From Apodemus sylvaticus (Eukaryota; Chordata; Mammalia; Rodentia; Muridae): a DNA stretch of 64,000 nt. The stretch covers positions 43,504,514 through 43,568,513 of the forward strand of contig NC_067487.1 of assembly GCF_947179515.1 (NCBI RefSeq), given 5' to 3'. Made by a program: the position numbers and the translations under genes. Of this stretch, positions 11,331-24,205 are shown piece by piece; the first letter of the stretch is position 1, and every line of letters begins with the position of its first letter. Below the pieces are notes generated by a model that saw nothing but the letters and a program-made list of their open reading frames with translations, did not search any database and was not told the DNA's origin.

Positions 11331-12060
11331 TGATCCTAACAATCCCTTTAAAAAAGTAAAGATATTTTTACAATGCCTTCAAGGAATTAATATATGCTAT
11401 GTGGAGCCCATCCTTTATAATCTCTTTGGAACACCTCTCACACCTGAGTATCTAATTTTCAATCCTCATCTGATTCTTCCTCCTTGCTTCCCTCCTTCCA
11501 GAAGCGCCTTGGCGCATCAGCTCAGTGTGAACTGGATGATGCCCAAGGCATATTTCTGTGGCTGCGTTATCCATTTTCTTGCATGGCCTTCTCCCTAACC
11601 CAGCATCCTTGCAGTCACTGACTGTGGGTCCATTTGTCTGTGTATCCATGGTGTTTGTCAGGTAGGAGTGGGTGACTGATGGCTGCATTTTAACTGCACA
11701 GTGACCATTTGTTCTCAAATATCTTAACCTTTTAAAAAAATCAACATATACTAAGTGGGACCCATTATTTAAAATGCCTTGGTAGCATTTCAATGACTTT
11801 TGTCTATGCTGAGCTGTGGTTTCCAGTGCCCTTTAGCTTCATTATGTTTACCTGCTCCTAAGTATTATCTTTTTTGCTATTTTCTCCCATAAACACCTCT
11901 ATTCCCATAGCTCTTTCACTGTCTCCCACAGAATTCATTTAAAAAGCTACTGGTTCTTCTTGCTTTTAATTTCATTGCTCTCGATGAAATTTTGTTGCTG
12001 TACCATGACAGATTTATTAACTGTTAGATTTTTTACACCGATGATACAGGTTTGGTATGC

Positions 12061-12281
12061 AGAATTTTTATTTTTATTTTTTGGGGTTTTGTTGGTGGTG
12101 GTGGTTTGATTTGTTTTTTTTTTGTTTGTTTGTTTGTTAGTTTTGTTTTTTTAGGCAAGGTTTCTCTGTGTAGCCCTGACTGTTCTGAAACTCACTTTGT
12201 ACACCAGGCTGGCCCAAAGATCTACCTGTCTCTTCCTCCCAAGTGCTGGAGTAAAGGTGGCCACCACCATGCCCAGCCTGA
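12061..12281 (-). mobile_element. B1 SINE with T-rich tail, minus strand
   Basis: A long T/G-rich tract (12061-12150) is followed by GGCAAGGTTTCTCTGTGTAG, CCCTGACTGTTCTGAAACTC, ACCAGGCTGGCCCAAAG and CCCAAGTGCTGGAGTAAAGG. The flanks TATGCAGAATTT (12056) and TATGCACAAATTT (12282) look like a decayed target-site duplication. Confidence 0.85.
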
Positions 12282-12926
12282 TATGCACAAATTTAAGACA
12301 AGAAAAAAAAAAAGAAACATGGTTCTACTTTTGAAGCTCTCAGACCTTGCATGCTGAACAGATGCTCAAACCCATAACTGCATTTCCAGTGCCTGCTTCT
12401 CAAGGCGAGCACAAGCACAGCGTTTTCTACCTTCTCTGGCTTCCTCATCTGAAATGACACCTGAAGTCACCTTTAGTTTTGTATACTGTCTCTAGGCTGC
12501 CTCGCCCCTGCCTCGCCCCTAAAGTATTTTGAATAGTTCTGCTTCCTCCCTTCATGAAGTTCTCTTTATGAATGGGCACTCCTATCACAGATGGCTTGTG
12601 CAGGAGCTGTTAGTGTACACTCTGTGAAGGCATCTACAAGATACTGAGTGATCTGTGTTAATGGACAGAGTATATGTGACTTTAATGTCCCGGATATATT
12701 TCATTGGTGCTGCCTGTGGAACACTGAATAAGAAAAAGATGTGAGGATTGGAAGTATGGAGATAAATGTTTTAGGAGTCAGCATGTGGATGAGAGTTAAA
12801 ACCTGGGAGATGCTGTAAGGGGTAAGGGAGTCTGTGTCTATCCAGGAGAAAAGGAAATCATTGAGTTGGGAGACTGACGATAGACAGGCAAAGCTAGCAA
12901 AGGAATGAAAAAGTGTAGCTGAGAAA

Positions 12927-13032
12927 GACAGAAACAGAGACAGGCAGACAGACAGACAGACACACACACACACAGACACACAGAGATAGAGAGAGACAGA
13001 GAGACACACAGAGAGAGACAGAGAGAGAGAGG
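12927..13032. repeat. (GACA)n/(CA)n/(GA)n compound simple repeat
   Basis: Consecutive tracts of CAGA, CA and GAGA units. The antisense ORF over this tract is low-complexity and not a gene. Confidence 0.95.
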
Positions 13033-13754
13033 AGCAAGCAGTACAGTGGTGAGCTATCTGTTATGTATTTCACTCATAGGATATAACATATCCCGAGCAC
13101 ATCAACCAGGAGGCCCAGGCATCGATTTTGTAACTTATGTAGAACATTAAGGTCAGGAGAGAAAATGTAGACGGTTGCGCTGACGTTGGCAAATTATATA
13201 GATTTACATGAAAATCCTATCACCGATCAATTTTACATTGCACAGAGCAGAGTCCAATGCAGAACTTAATAGGGTGAAAGCTGCACGTCGGTTAATCTGA
13301 AGTAGGAAATCACAAAGACCCACACTCTGCCCTCTTCTCTCTGCCTATGCAACTCTGCCTCTCGGCCTCCTCCTCTTCACATCCCTATCCTGGAGAGTTA
13401 GTCTGTCTTGGCAAAACACAGTCATCTACCTACACAGAAGGCTTCCTGCCTTGCTTTAAGAGACATGGTCATGTCATCTGCATTTATACAAAAATCTAGT
13501 CAGCATGGCTTTTTCATAGTGTATCTATTAGCATAACATTTCATTATGGCATTTCGTACATATGCACAATGCATTTCAATTGCATTCTAACAGTGCATTC
13601 AATTGTATTTTAACTCCTGGTCTCCCTCACCTCCTGTTAACCCCCTTCCTTATCTTAAATATAAGCTCATATATGTTGCTTGCCCAGTAAAGAATAACTA
13701 CACAACCTGCTCCAAACTTCTGATGTAGTTTGAACAACTCTTAACATTTTCTCA

Positions 13755-13994
13755 CTCTTGTTGTAAAGGGATATTTTTATTTATCACTTTACATGTGTGC
13801 ATATGTTTGTGCTTACTTGAGCTTACGTGTACCATATGTGTGCAGTTACCGCCCCCGCCCAGGGGTGTCGGATTTCCTAGGAGTGAAGTTTTATGCAGGT
13901 AGCCATGCGCCACTTGCTGTAGATACGGGAGAGACCATGCCTGAGCCTGCAAGGACTGTGAGTGTTCTCGCTGCTTAGCCATCTCTCCAGCCCG
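13755..13994 (-). mobile_element. B3/B2 SINE, minus strand
   Basis: The right end CTTAGCCATCTCTCCAGCCC is the reverse complement of the tRNA-derived B2/B3 head (gggctggagagatggct). The body carries the usual TGTGTGCA..., GGAGTGAAG and CCTGCAAGGACTGTGAGTG segments, and the tail side at 13770 is AT-rich. B2/B3 elements are Pol III transcribed and L1-mobilised. Confidence 0.82.
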
Positions 13995-15209
13995 TATGTG
14001 TTCTGATTCTTATTGTGGCATTTATTGTTTGATTTCCTAAGAAAATGTTAATGCTTGGACTATGCACTAGGGATTCTAATGAGTTCCCGTCTTAAAGTAA
14101 TGTTAGGCATTGGGGCGGAAGAAACAGGGCGGGTTGTATGTAAAGTAGTAAAACTGTATGGTAAGAGTCAAGTTTATCAATATTCCTGACCAACTCCACT
14201 CTTGGAACTTGGACACAAGTGGAATTATCGCTTTGTGTTTAAGCAGTGTATTATATAAGGAGCTGAGTTCCTATTTCTGTGTGAGAGTGCTTTATCTTCC
14301 AACCTCGTGCTATCTCAAGAGAATTTAAATGTGGCAAGGAAAAGACAGAAGCATGCATTAATCTCTGAGACATTGTGCTTATGCCTCTGGGTATCTATTT
14401 TGAACTAATTACCACTTCTCTACATCTTCTTTCTTGTAGCCGTTTTTATGTCATAAAATTAATTCATCACCTATTTCCCTCTGAATATTATCACTTCAAG
14501 TTTCAAAATTTGTTCTTTGGAAATCCTTATTGCCTAAGTCAGCTTATTTGAGGAAATGAATTATCTAAAATGTAATTATTTCTTTCTCAAGCACTTAGCA
14601 ATTGCTGTCCTTTAGATGCATGTCTTCGCTTTTCCCCTGCCAGGCTGAACTTAGCTGGCTTGCAGTCTTATGCGAAGTGCCGGTGTAAACAAAAATATAC
14701 TTCAGAAAAAGAGAACAAGCATCTGGTTGATAAGGAAAACTGTAGCGCTGATTACGTGACACAGGAGTTAGAAGGTGGCCATGGCAAGGGAGCAGGGTAG
14801 AGCCTGAGAGAAGGGATAACTGAGGCATGAGTGGACTGAGATGCCCAGAATACAAAGACCGTGAAGGTGAAGGTGGTGGATTCTTTTGGAGTTGATGTCA
14901 CAGCAGCCACTAAGAGAGATGCTTGCATTGCAAAAGAAGCGTGGATGTCCCTACAAGTCTGACATTGCTTCATGGGAGATGAAGCACTTACCATTGAAAT
15001 AGACAGAAGGGAATAAATGAAGCCCCAGCAAAAAAGAACAAACGATGCCAAGTTTCATCTTTAACACGCATTGTTAGACACAACTAAAGCCAAAAATTTC
15101 CTTGTGTTTTTGGATTCCTGGGATTACTTTTAGGAATCAAATGGGATTTGGAAGCCATTTCAACAGAGCCATCTTTATCCATATTTCCTCTTTTTGCTTT
15201 CTGTTGTAG

Positions 15210-15312
15210 CTATGAAGATGGCCAGGTGGGAGACACCAATATCAACACACAAGAAGGAGGTATTCACAAAGAGATACTCCGAGTGATTGGTAATCAGACC
15301 GCAACTGGCTAA
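15210..15312 (+). CDS. Parp8: Parp8 terminal coding exon and stop
   Basis: The exon begins after TTGTAG at 15209. Its C completes the split Val, and it reads YEDGQVGDTNINTQEGGIHK then EILRVIGNQTATG and TAA at 15310-15312. This is the canonical PARP8 C-terminus; PARP6 ends differently. The exon continues as 3' UTR. The eight exons give 637 coding bases with unbroken phase, so the gene is intact over this part. Confidence 0.96.
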
Positions 15313-15521
15313 AGGGCCACCACATAACAGGATTTGAAAGCCTTCCTCGGGTTCAAAGCTGGATTTTGAACTGAAGAAGATGACAAAATAATTTATTGTT
15401 ATTATAAACAAAATTAACCCTTTGAATACTGATTTTTTTCTTTTCTTAGTATTTCTAAATATTTCATTAAATGCCTAAAATGGTATAAGATTTACTGATT
15501 GTAGGGTTATGGAATCTAGTT

Positions 15522-15722
15522 AATAAACATTAAACAGCACTTAAACTGAAGTTTGGGTTGCCTACACAATAAACAGATTGAAAAAACAGTTTTGTGCTGA
15601 TATTTTTATATGAAATTCTTTCATTGGACATTTGGTATTATATACTGCTATTTTAGGGTACTGAAGTAGGATTGAGGTCATTTTATAATGGCGTCTAAAT
15701 CTGCCATACAGTCTGCAATAAA
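15522..15722 (+). terminator. Parp8: Candidate proximal poly(A) signals of Parp8
   Basis: AATAAA occurs at 15522-15527, 15568-15573 and 15717-15722, 210 to 405 bases past the stop. Any could end a short 3' UTR isoform. Confidence 0.45.
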
Positions 15723-18700
15723 TGCAATGTCGCTACATTGCAGTGTGCTCAGTCAGTATGAGTCACACGAACATTCGGATGCCGTAGGAGGGATATCCCT
15801 ATTCTCGTGTCTCGTTTTCTTATACGATGGCTGTTAGGTCCAAGGCAGCGCCATGCCAGAAGGCATGTAGCGCACCCACCTGTAGATGCCATGTTTCAGG
15901 ATGTGTGATTGAGCACACTCGTGCATGTTCATGCATGTATTTTGACAACAGAGATGGATAGCTTCTTCATTCTGTCGTTTAGTGAACAGAAAATCACAGT
16001 CAGTAGGCAGTAAGTCTGGACATAAACCACGATGAGTCACATTTACTATAGTTCATTCATATATAGGAAAGTTACTTATACACTCATTTTTCCTGCTAGT
16101 TTGAAGAAATTTCCCACTGGTTAATATAACTAATTTAAAAGGTTATCTGAAAGTCAACTAGGGGAAAATTAATGTCCCTGGTGGCTTAAATCTGTATTTA
16201 AATGCCTGGTTGATTTTTAAAAAGGACCACAGAATTAACAGAAAGTACACACTTCTTGTTTCTTCCAATGGAGTTTATTTGTACCGTATCTGTATTTTTA
16301 TATTTTTCATCTGCTACCTCTGATTATTTTTTTCATATTGAGAACGAAGGTAAACCTTGAAGCTTCTTTTACATTAAAAGAACAGAAACTTACAGAGAAA
16401 ACTCACCCCCCACTTTCAGCATTTCTTCACGAGTCAAGTGCTCATCCAATCCTTTGTGTTTCTCTGATTCTTAGATTCATAGGCCTTTCAAGTTTTGACA
16501 GACATTGTTTATTTTGCTATATGAATGATGCTTTGGAATCAGACCATTCATAGAGGCAGTTTAATTAGTGAGTCTGCCACTCTATCTAAGCCCAGAATCA
16601 AGGCTCATAATCTGATTTTAATTTATGTAAACAGGAAAAAAAAACTACAAACATGTCATCCAATGCAAGTGTGGTGTGATGACTTGCATGTTGATTCCCT
16701 TTGGCATAAAAGGTGAGAGACAGGTCATGCATGTTGTCAGGGGTTACAGTTTAGGAAGATTTTACTGATCATTTGTTTTCCTTATCCTGTAAATAATTGA
16801 AATGCCACTGCTTCTGACAAAAACATAGAATCCAAGAGGTTAAGGCTACAAATCAGTTTAACATTGTCTGCTTAAAGAAGCATCGTTTTATTCTGACTTG
16901 TCCCTCTGAGCTAGGGAGTAAAATCAGCATGTTAGATCCTCTTTTGAGTGTTGCAGTGACCAGTTATTTGAAGACTTGTGTGGTGTGAGAATACCATTTG
17001 CTTCTTTCTACCAATCTTCCTAAGTCATTGTAACAATATTTTGAGATATTTTCTAGGTAACAAAAAAGCAAAATAATTTCATGGGCCATCCTACCTATGA
17101 TAATGATATAAAGATGTAATTCCTAAATTTAAAATGGGACTTGTCTGAGGATCCTCCTATCAGGTCACTAGTGAGGCGCCTCTGAAGAGTCTGTAGAATG
17201 TTCCTAGCTTAGTTGAAAAGCACCGACCTAATCAATTATGGTTTCATTTACTAGTTGGTATGCAGTACTAGACTCTGAACCAGAAGGGTAACCTGTACTT
17301 GCATTCAAGGGAGATCATTTAGAGGAGGGAAAACTGGTATCAAAACCTTCTACTGCCAATTTAAGCGTACAAGAAAATTTGCTTATCCAAGTAGAAAAGT
17401 AATTGGTAGTTTAATACCCATTTAATACAAAACAGCAATGGGCATTTTATGATACTTAAATGAGATATCTTAAAATGATAGTCGAGTTGTATTACTTTCC
17501 AAGAATTAGTTTCCCACAATTGCATCAGAACTTTTATAAGCAACTATTCTGAAAAAGAGTAAAACTTTTATTGAACTTTTGAAATTGGAACTCTTATGAT
17601 ACATTAATGAAAATGCTTATATTTCTAAAGGCTGTAATTTCTACTAATACCATTAGTAGGTGAATACCCTACTTCTAAAACTCAAGGTCTCTTAAAAAAA
17701 TTCAGAGACAACTATCATCCTATGACTCAGTCGCCCTATTAGGGTGATTTTACTTGATGACTCTAGACAATTTAGATAGTGTTGCAATTTAGTTACCATT
17801 GGAAATCTATCCATTGCCTTTTATAGCAGCAATATTAGTTCTGTGGTCATTGCTACTCAGTACTACACTACCCATGAAGCAAACTTCATTCATGATCTAG
17901 AGTAGGGTCAATTCTTTCTCATGTTGCTATTTTTATGGAACACTTCATTAGGAAACATTCTTCCTCTTTTGCTACAAATTAGAGATGAAATGACTGGAAA
18001 TTGAAGCAGAGAAAAATGTAATGAGATATAAATAATCCAGTACTGGAGAATGTGTCACGGTGAAGCACTTCGAGGTGCCCAGGAGTGAGGTAGGCTGGTA
18101 GTTCATCTCAGTCAGATGTTAGGTTTGAAGATTTTTTATTTAAACTTGAATTTTAAGAGTGCCGTATCCTCAGAGTTGCTGTGAAACACTGTATAGAAAT
18201 AAGAGATGAATCCAAACTGATATGATTGTTCCTCCTTGGAAATTTTAAGGGTTTGCTGTAGAAATCAGCCAGTTTTCCACTCTCTACTGATCAAAAGTGA
18301 GCAGTCTACAATCTTTAATATCGCTTAAAGACTTTTACCAGTGCTTTCCATACTCATGTTTCATCAATCATAACTTGTTTCAGGACACACAGTTCCAGAA
18401 AGCATTCAAGACAAACTCATCCACAACTTCCATCACATAGTAATTTAATATCACGAAGGGACACATAACCTTGCATCATCTCACATCCAAATAAATAAGA
18501 GATATCATAGTCACATTTGAAGCACATTAATGAAACATACTGTTCTATTGGCCTGCTGAATTCTTCATTCTAACACTACCTCAGCACTAAAGAGCGATTG
18601 GTTATCAAAACAAATTGGTTTCCAGAGTAAGGAACAAATACAATTTTACAGATAGAAGTCATCAAATAAATCAACAGTTGAGACCATACTAGACACAGAC

Positions 18701-19610
18701 ATTACCAGCTGCTTCTTGCCTGCTTTAGCGTAGGCATCTTAGTCACGGTGATTAATGACATAGTTTAGGAGTTATTGCAAAGGATTTAAGTGGCATAATT
18801 CGAAGTTAATTAGTTCACCATAAGGTTTGTTTTCTACATGTGCCACGTTCATGTTCCAATCACTTAAGAGACACAAGCAGTTACACACACTAAAGGGTTA
18901 AAGAGTTTAAAGAACAAAGAACAAAATAACCCCAGTTGTACTGGAATGACAACCTGAATATTCAAATATGTTGGCAACTATTGCCTACACAATTTTTTCG
19001 TCAGCTCATCTCTGGATTTGATGTATATTATTACCCAGTAAATCTTTCTTGGGGACTTTGTACACACCATGAAATATAGACTAAGTTTTTGTCGGTCAAA
19101 GTATTTCAAGTAGCTTTTAGACAAAACATATCCACAAGTGTGAAAAGGTTCTCATGATGAATAGATTACATTACACATTTACCAGCAAGTCAGTAAAAAG
19201 TAGTACGTATTTACATAGTCAACATAATTTAATGTTCTAAAAACAGTTTCTTCAATCTGCCCAATATTTAATGTATCATTTGAGATTTAAAAAAAAAAAC
19301 TGCAGCCACTCCTTTATGTAAACATTAAGGTATGCCTATGTTTCTTTGACAATACCACCTTCTTTACAAGAAATTTCTTGACTTTTGTGCACAGAATAGT
19401 ATTGCAACCTGCTATTTAGCCTTTGGTGCCTTCGAGTTATTCTAACTATTTAACAATATGTACATAATGTAAATACTGCCCAGAGATCACTAAGGCCAAA
19501 TATTTTCTCTATTCACTTTTTATTGCACTTGCTTTCTATTGCTCCCCCAGCCTCTTTTACCCAGCTTTGTAATAGTTCCAACATTGTAGCCAATGTAAAT
19601 GTTTACTTTC

Positions 19611-19616
19611 AATAAA
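19611..19616 (+). terminator. Parp8: Candidate distal poly(A) signal of Parp8
   Basis: AATAAA is followed by GT-rich DNA about 20 bases on. It is the last signal before recognisable repeats reappear at about 20,000. Confidence 0.55.
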
Positions 19617-19640
19617 TCTGGATTTGTTCAACAAGTGTAT

Positions 19641-22600
19641 ATGTGGGCACTATTTTGCAGACTCGGGGAGGCCCTGGTGGTAAATCTTGCTTCTAAGGAC
19701 TGCATATTGGATGGTCTCAACAAATTCTAAAAATGATGTTGCCATTTTGGCCTAAAAAAATATTTTAAAATAAAGAGTGAAAGAGAGAGAAAAAGCTCTT
19801 CCCATAATTCCCTCCCCCACAGAGCTGCTATACAGATAACTGGTAGAAGCCAGGTCAGGTTCAGATGGGGTGGGATTGAAAACATTTTTTTATGTTTTAT
19901 AAGCTTCTGCTCATGGTATCTGGATTTAATATCATCAGAATCATTTCAGATGAATGATTTTTTTCTAGACTTATTAATCATTGCAAACTTATTTGGGGGA
20001 GGGTAGGATGGGAATGAGGCAGAATTTTACTCTGTGGATTAAGCTGGCCAGACTCAAGTATGTATCTAGGGCTGGCCCAGAATTTACAGTAATCCTTCTG
20101 CTCCAGTCTCCTAAATGCTAGAATTACAGACATTGAGATATCATCATATTTAGTTACAATATTTTTAGGGTGTGTGCTGTAGAGGCAGACACACAAGATT
20201 TTTGAACCACTATGCTTGTTTTACAAAGCTCTTTATTAACTGAATAAGATGTTAAGTCTATAAATAAAATATGGCCCTATAGATTGTAATAGCATGTAAT
20301 AGCATGACTACCTGTTTATATTTTCACAATAAAATAGCTTTTGCTTGGAGTTCATTTATGATCAAGAAACATTTAGCAGCTAACTTCTGTTTCCTGGAGC
20401 TAGTCTTCATTACTTCCAGACATGGTAGAAATGCCAATGCGTGCCAGCAGTCAGTGTAAATACACAACAGGTTAGGTTTTACATGATGCATGTGGGCTTC
20501 AATATACTTGCGAGACCAAAATAGGTTTGGGATGCTGAATGGAGAAGTCAAATACCAGTGGTGCTGGGGACAGGGCAGATTATGTACATTGGAGCAGTAA
20601 GGAAAACAGCACAAAAGATCCATGAGGTTATCTGGACACACAGTCTCCTGTCCCAAACTTGGGACTGAAACTAGCAGTAAAAGGAGAATTATGCCTCAGG
20701 GGAAACAGATGTAAAGAAGTAAAAGCCTTGGGTGAGCCTACAGAAATCATTGAAGGGAGTTTACATTAAATGAGAAAGCTATACTCCATTTGGTATTTGA
20801 ATTTTTAAGTTGCTGTAGTGATAGAGTATTGTTGTCTACTTGACCAAACACACAGTTCTCATACATAATTTGGTATTCACTCTAAAGTATGGGCTGTGGG
20901 GATTCATGAGATTTGACAAGTTCCTGAGTGACTGAAATCAAGATACCTTTAATAATAGCCACGTTTCCAACATCTCAATTTTCTTTTCAATAATGTGCTT
21001 TTATTTGATGACCCAGAATAACTTCCGGACCTTTCCTTCCCCCCTCCACGCAATGTACTCTCTTGCTTTTCTCTTCATGGGGAGCTCTTCCAGGGTGTGG
21101 CTCTCCGTTCTAGAGTCACTGCTTTTCATCCACTCTCAGCTGCCCTACTCTCGCAACAACCACTGGTTAGTCTGCTCAAAGCCTTCCTTGTTTTTAAAAG
21201 CTTTACCATGGATGTTTTCTTTAAGAGTCACTGAAAATCGGCTGAATATTATTTGGCTTCTGCTACTGTTGCCAAATGTTGTTAAATGTCTTTAATTCAG
21301 ACAGAAGTGACTTGTAATCCACCTAAGAAGACATGGCATTTTCAAAGACTTATAACCTATCAGTAGCTTTAAATTTGAATGTTTCTGTCTCATAAATATT
21401 TGTTTATCAGGCATAATTAATTTTACATGACAGTTTATAACAAATTGTTTCACATAGATGTTCTGATTTTCCCTTCAATGTAACTATGAACTATGTGGAA
21501 AGATGGAGTTGCTCTCAGCATTCCAAGTCTTCTCAATTAAACTTTTCCTAATAAACCACATTTGTTATTGACAAAAGATGAGGTTGACAAAGAGATGATG
21601 TAGCAAAGTAAGATTTATAGTGGACTTGTAGGAAGAATCAACAGAGTTTTGATTGCTGTAAAAGCTCTTTTAGGGAAATGCAGAACACTGCTGCATGAGA
21701 TAGATTGGATTTTAGTCTAAGGAGGTTGGAAGGCATTCTATCTCTATGTAATTGGCAATATGAGAAGTTGTCATCCCTTGGACAAGTGACATCAGGAAAG
21801 CAGAAGTTTGAAAGCATGCTAGCAGGAGTTATTAATAAAGAGTTTTCTGGCAAAGAACTTAAAGATAAAGGGAAATGTTAGAAATCTCCTGTAGTAGAGA
21901 AGAAAAAGTTGAGCACTCAGAAAGGACTAAGAATAACATGGTCTGGGGGTGGTATGTATGGGGTAAAAGTCAGTGAATGCATCTTCAGTCATAAAAGAGA
22001 AAGGGGCAATATTCTGTACTACATAGAGACATTGAAGAATAAATCTCCCATTCATCTATAAGATAGCATTCTAAACACTGAGATGGGTGAGAATGCTAAT
22101 AATAGTTTAATAAGTGTTAAAATGTTCTAAAATGACTTAGCGTTTCCAAGATTTATTAGATTGTGTGTGTGTGTGCACGTGTGCCTGTATGTGCCTGTGT
22201 TCATGCTTGCATTGCACCATAATCTAGAGGACACTTTAAAATTTATTGACCAGGATGATGGCATCTTTCTCTTTAAACTCCAGTTGAATACAGGATCCAC
22301 TGTGAACACCTCTGACTTCTTTCTGCAGTCTAATAACTCCTAAATATGCCCTCTCCCTATTTTCACTAAACTTCAAAATAACGTGATCAAATACCACAAA
22401 GCAAATTTATTTAACCATTCAAAGACACTTGAAACTAACCAATGATCCTGCTTGTCACCATTCTTTTTCTCTTTTGACCACTTCCCGGTGAACCGAGGAA
22501 TGGCCTGACCACCTACCTCATGCCTCTACAAAACAACCTTGATGATTCTATTCATGTCTGCTATCCAGTCAGCTCTCATACCCATCTGCATGTTGGCTGT

Positions 22601-22909
22601 GTTCTTGACTATCTTAAGTCTTGTTTGTAACTTCCTTTGTTAAGTATTAACAAGATGTTAATACAGATGATGTCACAAGAGTTATACAGATGCCCTCCAA
22701 ATGGCTCTGCATGACAGAATCCACTTCCATCTGCCAGGAACAGACTCAACACAAGAGTAATTGATTTGTTCTACAGATGCTCCCTGATGTCTCATATTAC
22801 TCAGAATGAAGCATCTGAATGGTTGACAGAGCACACATTGGCCCCTCCTGCTTTAGTATGATTCCAGATAAATAGGCACCTGGAGCTTCTGACTCATCGG
22901 CTTCTCCCA
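19641..22909. other. Intergenic stretch, little recognisable
   Basis: Apart from an old B1 at 20010-20150 and a short GT tract near 22160, I see nothing assignable. ORFs of 100-110 codons at 20324-20656 (-) and 20993-21295 (+) lack recognisable domains and splice context. Confidence 0.6.
20010..20150 (-). mobile_element. Old B1-type SINE, minus strand
   Basis: GAGGCAGAATTTTACTCTGT, TGGATTAAGCTGGCCAGACTC, GTAATCCTTCTGCTCCAGTC and CTCCTAAATGCTAGAATTAC follow the B1 antisense order with strong divergence. Confidence 0.65.
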
Positions 22910-23250
22910 ACTCCCAAGCCAGAGTGATCTTCTAAAATCCAAGTCTAATTTTGTGAGTTCTTTGTCTAAAAATGTTCAGTCTCCCTCACTCTCTCATTCA
23001 CTCCTTACACATAACCATTGAAGATCTGACCCCTGCTCTTCTCCACCCTTATTTTGCACCCTCAGCAACTTGACTGCATGGTCTTCTTAGTGTGAAGAGC
23101 CGGCTCTTTGTCCAGTCCTCACACATGCTCTCTCTTCCAACCCCAGTCCTCATCTTCTACTATGGCTGACTAAGAATGTGTTTTTGTTTCATCCAAAAAC
23201 ATTCCTTCATATTCTAAGTCCAAACTAGACAGCCTTCATAAATCTCCCAG
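22910..23250 (+). mobile_element. Possible L2-type ancient LINE remnant
   Basis: GAGTGATCTTCTAAAATCCA, then TTTGTCTAAAAATGTTCAGT, GAAGATCTGACCCCTGC and CATGGTCTTCTTAGTG follow the order seen in mammalian L2 3' regions. The identity is low and the call rests on my memory of the family. Confidence 0.4.
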
Positions 23251-23339
23251 TGTCAGCAACAGCTCCTCTTTCTCAGCACAGTCATTCAAATCATTATCAG
23301 TTTGCCTGCTTCTTGCAACATGATTGCCAGGTATAGGTT

Positions 23340-23715
23340 ATTTTTCCTTTATTATTATTTTCTATTAATATATAATTGTTTTCATTATGGCATATATATT
23401 TTATATATTTATATAATTATATATATATAATTCTACTTTGCTCATATTCCATTGACGGATACATTCTCTTATGTAAGCCTTCTTCTCATGGTGGTCCCCT
23501 TATTTCCCTCATATTTTCCTAACAGTCACTCTTTTGTTTTATTATATATATGATAAATAATATATAAATGTGTATGTATTATAATGTATATCATATATAT
23601 GCATTATATGTGAGATATATCATGTGTATATCTATCTCATATATAATACATATATACATATGATACATATGACATAGTATATATCATATGTATTATATAT
23701 GATATATCCATGCAT
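23340..23715. repeat. AT-rich low-complexity tract
   Basis: Dense ATAT, TATATG and CATATATA words over about 370 bases, with many short palindromes. No gene signal. Confidence 0.9.
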
Positions 23716-23734
23716 TTTAAATTTATTTTGTGTA

Positions 23735-23851
23735 TATGGGTGTTTTGTCTGTGTTTATGTCTGTGAACCAGGTGTGTAGCTGTTGCCCTTGCAGGCCAAA
23801 AGAGGGAATGGGATCTTTTGGGATGGGAATTAAAGTTCTGTGATTGAGGGT
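23735..23851 (-). mobile_element. B2/B3 SINE, tail-side half (split by an LTR)
   Basis: TGTGTATATGGGTGTTTTGT, ATGTCTGTGAACCAGGTGTG and GCAGGCCAAAAGAGGGAATG are the antisense B2/B3 body. The element stops at the LTR at 23852 and resumes at 24206 with TACTGGGAGGTAAACCTGAG, so one SINE was interrupted. Confidence 0.75.
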
Positions 23852-24200
23852 TGTGGTGGTTGGAATTAGCTTGGCCCTGGAAGTGGCACTACTAGAAGGT
23901 ATAGCCTTGTTGGAGTAGGTATAGCTTTGTTAGAGGAAGTATATTACTGTGGGGGTGGGCAATGAGACCCTCCACCTAACCATGTGGAATATAGTCTTCT
24001 CCTTCTTGCCTTTGGAACATGATGTAGAACTCTCAGCTTCTCCAGTGAGAAGCTTCTCCATGCCTGCCTGGACACTACCATGCTTCCCACCATGATAATG
24101 GACTGAACATACAGGCCAGCCCCAATTAAATGTTGTCCTTTAGTAAGAGTTACCTTGGTCATGGTGTCTCTTCACAGCAATGGAAACCCTAACTAATGCA
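23852..24200 (+). mobile_element. Solo LTR, MaLR type (ERVL-MaLR)
   Basis: This 349-bp block starts TGTGG and ends AATGCA (TG...CA). It carries GGAGTGGCAC-like and GTAGAACTCTCAGCTTCTCC words, and near its end CCAGCCCCAATTAAATGTTG (ATTAAA poly(A) signal) and CAATGGAAACCCTAACTAA. These are features of murine MaLR LTRs. It is flanked by AGGGT (23847-23851) and AGAGT (24201-24205), a 5-bp target duplication with one mismatch. There is no internal region, so it is a recombined solo LTR. Subfamily (ORR1 versus MT) is not certain. Confidence 0.75.
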
Positions 24201-24205
24201 AGAGT

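Larger units (their letters stand above)
7704..15209 (+). other. Parp8: Last Parp8 intron (7.5 kb), repeat-bearing
   Basis: This is the longest Parp8 intron in the window, with GTAAGT at 7704 and TTGTAG at 15209. It carries a MIR, old and young B1 copies, an L1 3'-UTR fragment, a B2/B3 and a purine-rich simple repeat, each listed separately. The stretches 8480-9960, 10210-10960, 12290-12920, 13040-13750 and 14000-15200 show nothing I can assign. Confidence 0.85.
15313..19640 (+). other. Parp8: Probable long 3' UTR of Parp8
   Basis: After the stop there is 4.3 kb without any SINE, LINE, LTR or microsatellite that I can recognise, in contrast to the repeat-laden DNA on both sides. It is AT-rich and ends in CTTTCAATAAATCTGG with a GT-rich stretch (GTGTATATGTGGGC) about 20 bases later, which is a typical poly(A) site. 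Earlier AATAAA hexamers at 15522, 15568 and 15717 could give shorter transcripts. The extent is inferred; transcript data would decide it. Confidence 0.6.
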
